DNA of 64,000 bases. Source: Dactylorhiza incarnata. Taxonomy: Eukaryota; Streptophyta; Magnoliopsida; Asparagales; Orchidaceae. Under the pieces are notes generated by a model, which was not told the origin of the DNA, did not search any database, and was given only the letters and a program-made list of their open reading frames with translations. Position numbers and translations under genes: made by a program. The stretch is from assembly GCA_033032865.1 (NCBI GenBank), contig JAWHQI010000202.1, positions 1,178,001 to 1,242,000 of the forward strand, given 5' to 3'. This document shows positions 56,496 to 64,000 of the stretch, piece after piece (within the stretch, counting starts at the first letter, position 1; each line of letters starts with the position of its first letter).

Positions 56496-57908
56496 TCACG
56501 ATATTGGTGGAAGAATTATTGAATCACTCTTTTCGTTCGACAGATCTCCTGGAAGATTTAACTTAAGACGATGCCCGTTAACTTTGAAGGAACCTTTTTC
56601 CGGGTGGGAAATTAGAATTGTCCCATAGGACCAAACCTCTTTAACAATAAAGGGTCCGGACCATCGAGATTTTAGCTTTCCCGGAAAAAGACTAAGGCGA
56701 GAATTATAAAGGAGGACGAGATCGCCCGGCGAAAAAGTTTTTGGAAATTTTATATTTTTATCGTGGTAAAACTTTGTTCGCTCCTTATATAATTTGTTGC
56801 TTTTGTATGCATTCGCTCGCCACTCATCTAATTCATTCATTTGAAATTTCCTTTGCTCGGTCGCTAACGTAGAATCGAGATTTAGAAATTTAAGCGCCCA
56901 AAATGCGCGGTGTTCTAGTTCGACCGGAAGGTGGCAAGCCTTTCCATAAACCAATCGATATGGTGTACAACCGATAGCGGTCTTGTACGTCGTTTGATAG
57001 GCCCACGGCGCATCATCGAGCTTAAGCGCTCAATCCTTCCGATTAATAGAAACAGTTTTTTCTAAGATCCGCTTTAATTCTCGATTTACGTCTTCGACTT
57101 GGCTGCTCGTTTGTGGGTGATAAACAGTGGAGAATTTGTGCGTGACACCATATTTTGCTAAAAAAAATTGAATTGGCTATTGCAAAAATGGGTGCCCCGA
57201 TCACTAACTATAGCGCGTGGCGTACCAAATCGTGAGAATAATTTTTTTAAGAAGTTAACGACGACTCTCGCATCGATGGTGGGGAGAGCTTGTGCTTCCG
57301 CCCCCCTCGACACGTAGTCGACCGCAACGAGAATGTATTTGTTTGAAAAAAGGGAGGGAGAGGACCAACGAAAAAATACCCCAAAGATCAAAAAATTCGC
57401 ATTCTAAGAAAATATTTTGGAGCATCTCATCCCGGCGAGAGATGTTCCCCGACCACTGGCAGCTGTCGCAAGTACTCACAAGGGTGTGAGCATCTTTGAA
57501 GAGTGTGGGCCAATAAAAGCCCGCCTCCAGCGCCTTCCTCGCGGTTCGGTTTGCTTGATAATGACAACCGGTTGGTCCCTCGTGACAATGTTGTAAAAAT
57601 TTTAGACCTTCCTCACTCGAAACGCATCTTCTCACTACATGGTCTGCACAAACACGGAATAAAAAGGGGTCCTCCTAAAAATACTTCTTTAAATCAAAAA
57701 AGAATTTCTTCTTTTGCTGACTCGAGAATTCTTTTGGTAGGACCCGGGCTACTAGATAATTAGCCAAATCAGCAAACCAGGGGGTGGAAGATGTATTTAA
57801 ATTTTTGATAGCGAGGAGGCTCTCTTCAGGGAATTTATCATTAATGTCGGCTTCTATTAACGCTTCCGTGGCGGGATTTTCTAAATGGGAAAGATGATTG
57901 GCCGCCAA
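56496..57908 (-). pseudogene. E7 Athila-like integrase
   Basis: The zinc-binding part reads HCHEGPTGCHYQANRTARKA...CDSCQWSGNISRRDEM. The core (ILVAVDYVSRGAEAQALPT, FSRFGTPRAIVSDRGTHFCN) follows in another frame. The C-terminal half from 56954 ([49 protein letters not shown]) is in a third. The stretch between them is shifted and stop-broken. The first part at 57675-57908 (SHLENPATEALIEADINDKF) is the linker from RNase H. Confidence 0.9.
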
Positions 57909-57964
57909 GTTTTTGGCTCCCCTTTGTCCCGGATCTCTAGATCAAACTCCTGCAAGAGGAGGAT

Positions 57965-59032
57965 TCATCGTAAAAGATAGGGCATGGCGTCTGATTTACT
58001 TAACAGATATTTAAGAGCGGAGTGATCCGTGAAGACGATAACTTTTGAGAGAGTGATGTACGACCTAGACTTATCAAAAGCAAAAATGATTGCTAGAAGC
58101 TCCTTCTCGGTAGTGGTGTAATTTGCTTGTGCCGACGTGAGTGTTTTGCTCGCATAATAAATCGGGTGAAAATACTTGCTCACTCGTTGGCCTAAAACGG
58201 CACCTACATCAATATCACTCGCGTCGCACATAATTTTAAAGGGTAGCGACCAATATGGGGCGACTAAAATCGGAGAATTTATAAGTTTTTCTTTGATAAG
58301 TTTAAAGGCCAAATGACATTCATCATTAAAAAGGAAAGAGGATTCTTTTTCGAGAAGATGGGTTAACGGCTTCATGGTTTTGGAAAAATTTTGTATAAAA
58401 CGCCGATAAAACCCTGCGTGGCCTAGGAAACTTCTAATGGCTTTTACATTTGTCGGAGGGGGGAGTTTTTCGATTACTTCGATCTTGGCCCTATCGACCT
58501 CAATCCCTTTGCCCGATAGTTTATGGCCAATGACTAATCCTTCTTTGACCATAAAATGGCATTTCTCCCAATTAAGAGTTAGATTCGTTTCCTCACAACG
58601 TTGTAGCACACGCTCGAGATTCTTTACACAATTTTTAAATGAATTTCCTAAGACGGAGAAGTCGTCCATGAAAAATTCCATCACTTCCTCTGCTAACTCG
58701 TCAAAAATAGCCAGCATACATCTTTGGAATGTAGTCGGCGTGTTACAAAGACCAAATGGCATCCTTCGATAAGCGAAGGTGCCAAAGGGACAAGTGAATG
58801 TTGTTTTCTCTTGGTCATTAGGCGAAATAGGGATTTGAAAATATCCCGACAAACCATCGAGAAAACATTAGTAGGAGTGACCTGAAAGCTGCTCTAAGAT
58901 TTGATCGATAAAAGGTAACGGGAAGTGATCCTTACGGGTGGCATCAATTAGTTTTCGATCATCGATGCACATCCGCCAACCCGTAGCGGTACAGATTGGG
59001 ATCAATTCATTATTTTCATTTTGCTACCACCG
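57965..59032 (-). pseudogene. E7 reverse transcriptase and RNase H
   Basis: From the N-terminal side: GWRMCIDDRKLIDATRKDHF and LPFIDQILEQL, a stop in the GHSY region, then SGYFQIPISPNDQEKTTFTC, MPFGLCNTPTTFQRCMLAIF and the catalytic FMDDFSV. Then EKCHFMVKEGLVIGHKLSGK, FLGHAGFYRRFIQNFSK, and RNase H with MCDASDIDVGAVLGQR, YTTTEKELLAIIFA and FTDHSALKYLL. Typical Athila residues throughout. Frameshifts near 59025 and stops prevent expression. Confidence 0.93.
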
Positions 59033-60224
59033 TTACGCCGCCTTTTTCGGCACAACTTGTACTGGGCTAACCCAAGTACTATCTGATATCAGGTAGATGA
59101 TTCCCACATCTAAAACTTTGATAACTTCGTCCTTAACGACTTCTTTCATATTTGGGTTTAGCCGTCGTTGAGGCTGGACCGTGTTGCGGGAATTATCTTT
59201 GAGGAAGAGTTTGTGAGTGCAGAAGGAAGGGTTAATACCCTTGATGTCCAAAATTTTCCACGCAATTGTGTGTCGATGATTGCTTAAGACTATAGTCAAT
59301 TCAGAAATTTTTGAATCGCTAAGTTCGGGTGATACAATAACGGGTAGCTTAGAGTCTCTTTCTAGAAATAGATACTTTAGGTGAGGAGGGAGTTGTTTCA
59401 ATTCTAAGACAGGTGGCTCTTCATATGAAGTTTTAATTTTCAATTTTTCTAAATATAGTGGTTCGGGTGGTGTGGAGCGAGAGACTTCTTCTTCAAGACA
59501 AAAGAGCTCGGCGAGCTCGGAATCGTTACTCGATGTGGAGAATAACTCAGGAAGTGAATAAAACTCATTCTCAAAACATTCTTCTAAATAGAAGCACAAA
59601 TTGTCATTCTCTAAGGTGTTTCGCATCGAGGGATTTGTACTAAAAGTAACTTCATCGTCTCCAACCCGAAGGAGGAGCTTTCCGTTACTTACATCGATAA
59701 TTGCACGTGAGGTGGCAAGGAAGGGGCGGTCGAGTATGAGGGGTACTTCAGCATCCTCTTCGATGTCAAGAATGACAAATTCCACCGGGAAGAAGAACTT
59801 GTCAACCTTAACGAGCACATCCTCCACTATCCCTATCGGATATTTTAATGAACGATCGGCGAGTTGAATACTCGTTTGAGTGGGGTTAGGATTTCCTAGA
59901 CCTAACTTTTTGAATAACGAAAAAGGCATGAGGTCTTGCTCCAAGATCCTCTAAGGCGCGTTTTACTAACGAATTGCCAAATAGACACGGGATGGAGAAC
60001 CATCCCGGGTCATTTGCTTTTTGAGGCAATTTGTTGAGTACAACCGCAGAGCATTCTGCATTTAAGGAAATATGTGAAATATCTTCTAATTTCTTCTTAT
60101 TAGAGAGCAACTCCTTAAGATATTTCGCATACTTTGGCATTTGAGAGATAGTCTCGCAGAAGGGTACATTAATATGAATTTCTTTTAAAATTTCTAAAAA
60201 AAATTGTAGTTTTTCTCGGCGCAC
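59033..60224 (-). pseudogene. E7 protease and start of RT
   Basis: The first part (MPKYAKYLKELLSNKKKLED) is the Athila gag-protease junction. The active site reads RALEDLGA and then the frame shifts: two or more residues are missing and the next part (DLMPFSLFKKLGLGNPNPTQ, VPLILDRPFLATSRAIID) is in another frame. So the break falls exactly at the protease active site. RT begins VSPVQVVPKK at the end. Confidence 0.88.
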
Positions 60225-61648
60225 TTGCTCCTAAGCTTAGATGGATACGAAATATTTGAATGAGAAGCATGCGGAGCTAGCGTAGCGGGCAAATTTAACA
60301 ACAAAATAGGAGTAGGAGGAGGAGGAGAAGAAGTTACCTTGGGTTCGTCCTGTTTTGAAACCACCTCCTTCCCGCTTCGGGGTGTAATAATCACGTTCGC
60401 GCTCTCCCTTGGATTTGGCTCCGTATTTCCCGGTAGTGGTCCTTGCTGACGCTCGAAGAACATCTTTACGAGCTGGCCCACTTGATTCTCTAAATTTTTT
60501 ATCGATCCGGTAAGGTTCCGGATGTTCGATTCATTTGTAGCAACATATTTTGCAAAGACCTCTTCAAATGGAGAGGGCTTTTGTTGTTGCGGTGGAAAAT
60601 CGGGTGGATTAAAGTTTAGATGGGGAGTTAAATTAAGAAATTGATTAGGAGGTTGATTCATATTTAAAGGACACTGAGCATTTCCTTTGTTGCTCCATGA
60701 GAAATTCGGATGGTTCCTATAACCCGCATTATAGGTGTTGGTGTACGGAGCGGTGTTCGGGTTATTGGAAGGTCGAGGTGGATTTCCCATGTAGTCAACC
60801 TGCTCTTCAATTAACATATTATTAGCCCAAGGAGGAGTGGCGGAGGAAGCAGACATCTCCACCACTTGCTTTGTTAAGCGCTCAACTTGTAAAGCCAAAT
60901 TAGATGTAGCGTTTATTTCAAAAATTCTGGCTGGCTTATTAGGCCGCGCTCGGGGAAAGTTCCATTGATAAGCATTCATGGTCATTTCCTCAAAAAGCTC
61001 TTGAGCGGCCTCCGAGGTATTTTTATTTAATGTACCCCCGGCGGTCGCATCAATCATTTGCCTAATTTGGAAATTCAAGCCATTATAAAATATTTGCACT
61101 TGTTGCCAAGTGGGAAGTGCATGGTGAGGGCATCTACGCAAAAGCTCCTTGAAGCGCTCACATGTATCATTGAGAGTCTCCGAGTTAATTTGCATAAATG
61201 ATGCAATATCTGTTCGCAATTTGGCAGTCATTGCAGGCGGGAAATATTTAGTGAGAAATTTTTCCGCCATATCGGCCCATGTAGTGATGGACTCCCTAGG
61301 AAGTGAGTCCAACCACTGCTTGGCCCTAGACCGCAAAGAAAAAGGAAAAAGACGTAATCGAATGGCATCATCGGTGACACCATTGATTTTAAACATGTCA
61401 CAGATTTCGAGAAAATAAGAAATATGACAGTTTGGATCTTCGTCCGACTGACCATCGAAGGTCACTGATTGTTGCACCATTTGTATGATGTTGGACTTGA
61501 TCTCAAAGTTATTGTTCGCCACCGCGGGGTAAATAATACTTGACTGTGTTCCTTCCAGATTCGTCCGCGCATAATAGGACATGGTCCGTTGCGCGGCCTC
61601 ATTAGGATTTGTCGCGTTAGGATTAGGAAAATTAAGATTGGGATCCAT
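60194..61648 (-). pseudogene. E7 Athila-like gag (484 codons open)
   Basis: The ATG at 61648 opens MDPNLNFPNPNATNPNEAAQ. The conserved gag domain (FDGQSDEDPNCHISYFLEIC, RLFPFSLRSRAKQWLDSLP, AEKFLTKYFPP, LNDTCERFKELLRRCPHHAL) is intact, followed by a Pro/Asn-rich tail and a basic SYPSKLRSKC region. It ends by a frameshift at 60194 into the protease region. Gag would assemble particles; this is the best preserved frame of E7. Confidence 0.92.
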
Positions 61649-62101
61649 ATTTATTGTGTTAGTGTCCCCGATCGACTCTTCGAATAATAATTGTATTTCC
61701 TGATCACGAGAACGGAGGTGCCACGAAAGGGTTCGCTAGATCTCTGGATCAAAAGGAATATTCGAAGTGCTACCTCGGGTCATACACTAAAAAGGAAAAA
61801 GAGAAAGAAGAAAGACAAAAAGAGAAAAGAGAGAATAATAAAACTAAAAATAAAGAAAGATGAAAACTTGATTATTATAAATTTTTTTTTTCTTTTAGGC
61901 GGATTAAGTTAGTCTTGGATTTCCCGAGGTATAATCTGTGAGGGGTTCTCACCGGTACTAGGAGGTGCGATGGGATGATAACCCAAATGTCCCTTTTCAA
62001 AATTTAAATTACACCCTTAAGATTTTCGAAATTAGAAAAAGTAAAATAAAATAACATGATAAAATTAATAGCTATTCTCTTTTCAAAATATCTACGCAAA
62101 G
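61649..62101 (-). other. E7 5' leader
   Basis: Untranslated region between primer site and gag start, AT-rich. It contains the leader copy of the direct repeat (61913-62010). Confidence 0.75.
61913..62010. repeat. Direct repeat shared with E7 3' region, leader copy
   Basis: Begins TCTTGGATTTCCCGAGGTAT and includes GGTACTAGGAGGTGCGATGG; matches 56009-56105. Confidence 0.85.
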
Positions 62102-62119
62102 TCCCCAGCAACGGCGCCA
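62102..62119 (-). other. E7 primer-binding site (tRNA-Asp)
   Basis: Minus strand TGGCGCCGTTGCTGGGGA, one base different from the Athila site TGGCGCCGTTGCCGGGGA that pairs with tRNA-Asp. It lies 6 bases after the 5' LTR. Confidence 0.92.
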
Positions 62120-62125
62120 AAAACT

Positions 62126-63798
62126 TGATATAGAAATTTTGGATTTATGTTAAGCGAAGGGTAAAGATGTTTTCCAAACTATATTCGATGAAGGCAAGTG
62201 TACCTTATTGTCTATAGTATAAGATATTTTAGAAATACCAAGGTCATATTTCTTGGGGCGCGTTGATTACTTCTACTTCAAGGAAATCACTATTTATCTT
62301 AACTATTAATTTTTGAGGTTTATTTTACTTAGCTAATAAGAGACAATTTGCAAGCTAAAAGAAATGTTTAAACGATGGTAAAAAGATTAGTGTTCAATCT
62401 AAAATCACCTTAGAGTGAGAATAATCAAGTGAAGGAAAAATAAATCTAATTCCGTTTAATTAAACTACTTGACCGTGGAGGTTCACGAAGCTTGAACATG
62501 CCTCTCTCGAGGTTAGTGCCCAACTAAGTTTAGGAAAAATCAACTGAACTCTTGTTCTATAATTGATTACCTAAAACGTGTTTTACGCTGTGAACCTCAC
62601 TATTTGATTTGACTCCAATCCGGGAGATTTACGTCATCCTTTCTCGAGGGGTGCATTCAACTCTCTTTACCATTGAGTGATCGATTCATACTTTGAGTCT
62701 CTCGGTTAGCTAAGTATGAAAACTTAAGCGAAAACCATATATCGAAAATATGGTCTCACTAATTAAAAATCAAGGCTAATTCAAGTGCTTACAAAAAACG
62801 AAATAAAAAAGAGCTAGAAAATCATAACTTGATTATCTCATCCTTGGATCATTTCGATCGAGCACTAATGAGAATTAGTTAATCATAGCGGAGGGGAAAG
62901 AGAGAGTAAGATAAAATTGCATGAAGTAAAGCTAATTAAAAGAGAAAGAGAAGTAAAGAAAACAAAACTAATTTTTATTGAAATTAAAAACTATTACAAG
63001 CCTAAAACAAGATTACAATGCTAGAAATATAAAGATTACAAACTTAAGAAATTACTATTGCATTAAAAGAAAACTAGAACATTGCATGAAAGGGAAAGAG
63101 AGAGAACATGAAATGGAAATACATGAACAAAATCATGAAAAAGATCACTAACAGCTCCAGCAGCACCTCCCCCTCTCCAATATTTTGAACCCTGGACTCA
63201 AGGAGAACCTCTGAATTTATAGAAAAAAAATTCAAGTTACACGCCCTCGGACACGGGCGTGACCAAGGGCGTGTAACCACTGTTCAGCTAAGTTCTGACA
63301 GCGGCGTGGGTCTTGCGTGACGGCGCGGCGGAAAGGACTTAACACGCCAGTGTTACATTGGTCACGGGCGTGTACTTGGGTGGCTTCATTTAATGCAGTG
63401 TGGGCTTGATTGCGGCACGGAGGCGAGCAGGGATCACGCTGGAAAGTCACGGCCGTGACATTTAGGTCACGAGCGTGACTTGTGTTGACTTCTCGACGGC
63501 ATCTCCACTTCTCGACGGCATCTCCACTTCTCGACGCTAGCTCCGTTGGCAGGATCCTATGTTTACACGCCCCAGGTCACGGGCGTGACCATTTGGTCAC
63601 GGGCGTGACTGGGGGGGTGCGTGTAATACAAATTTTCCCAATTTTGTCCCAAAATTCGGCAAAAATAAACATAAGTTAAATTACAAAAAAAAATTATAAA
63701 AGAACTATTTATAACCTAAAATTAAGATGAAAAAGAAATATTCATACTAAATGATTACTAAAATTTCTACTAAAAAGTTATACAAAAACTACTTATCA
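62126..63798 (-). mobile_element. E7 5' LTR (1.67 kb)
   Basis: Bounded by TGATATAGAAATT and ACTTATCA. It has the 158-bp segment missing in the other LTR and a short duplication of ACTTCTCGACGGCATCTCC near 63487-63530. TATA-like sequence is at about 63216-63222 on the minus strand. Confidence 0.92.
63249..63610 (-). promoter_or_regulatory. Palindrome cluster GTCACGGGCGTGAC, 5' LTR
   Basis: Copies at 63249-63264, 63360-63375, 63446-63459, 63465-63479, 63575-63590 and 63595-63610. One copy reads GTCACGGCCGTGAC, with a changed but still symmetric centre. All are upstream of the TATA-like box on the sense strand. Confidence 0.6.
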
Positions 63799-64000
63799 AA
63801 AGTCTTTTTGTGAGCTGCCTAACTTTACTTTGACTACTTGCGCGTTCGGCTCACTCTTGAGCTGAGACGGTTCAATTCGACCGGTCTATAAGAGCATCGA
63901 GCGACCCGCAAAAGATATAATAGATATAAATTTACGAGCGACGGGCGCGGCATGGGTTTGTGAACGGCGGGAACACCATCGCGTCAGGGCAATGTCGTGA
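63799..64000 (+). mobile_element. E6 LTR continuation after E7
   Basis: By position this continues the sequence interrupted at 53270. It runs off the window with no further recognisable feature. Confidence 0.4.

Larger units (their letters stand above)
53271..63798 (-). mobile_element. E7: Athila-like gypsy element, minus strand
   Basis: LTRs TGATATAGAAATT...ACTTATCA at 53271-54848 and 62126-63798 bound gag, protease, RT/RNase H and integrase on the minus strand. The primer site matches tRNA-Asp, the Athila hallmark. Flanking 5-mers AATGT (53266-53270) and AAAGT (63799-63803) differ by one base and may be the decayed target duplication. Several frameshifts make it inactive. Confidence 0.92.

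Overview
This is 64 kb of plant (flowering-plant) intergenic DNA made almost entirely of nested, decaying LTR retrotransposons. The evidence is plant-type Ty1/copia (SIRE/Maximus-like), chromovirus (Tekay/Del-like), Tat-like and Athila-like proteins, tRNA-iMet and tRNA-Asp primer sites, and one remnant of a plant metal-tolerance (MTP) gene. I cannot name the species. There is no intact host gene, rRNA, tRNA or CRISPR array.

Layout from left to right. 1-394: end of a copia-type LTR (minus strand). 395-5763: 3' half of a SIRE-like copia element (E1): RNase H, a long third ORF full of stops, polypurine tract and 3' LTR. 5764-6494: C-terminal half of an MTP1-like zinc transporter pseudogene, abutting the E1 LTR. 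6495-7611: AT-rich spacer with a 37-bp triplicate and a C23 tract. 7612-8540: a foldback element of about 0.93 kb. 8543-11015: an LTR-like segment with a 155-bp tandem array. 11016-20808: E2, a deletion-riddled minus-strand gypsy element whose leader holds three covarying hairpins and whose LTRs hold hairpin arrays. 20809-21393 plus 45193-49303: E3, an old plus-strand gypsy element split by E4. 21394-45192: E4, a minus-strand Tekay-like element with a perfect GCTCG target-site duplication. 24272-39715: E5, inserted in the E4 integrase, with LTRs of about 5.7 kb, longer than its internal region. 49304-53270 plus 63799-64000: E6, a Tat-like gag-protease element with repeats in its 3' region, split by E7. 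53271-63798: E7, an Athila-like element (minus strand) with a tRNA-Asp primer site.

None of the elements is coding-competent. Each shows gag, protease, RT/RNase H and integrase in the expected order, broken mostly by C-to-T type nonsense changes (E1 third ORF, E5) or by internal deletions (E2, E4, E6). Inferred order of events: E3 is older than E4, E4 older than E5, and E6 older than E7. The least expected signals are noncoding: the three-fold covarying stem-loop in the E2 leader, the W-box-dense U3 of E5, the palindrome cluster beside the Athila TATA box, and the palindromic minisatellites inside several LTRs.
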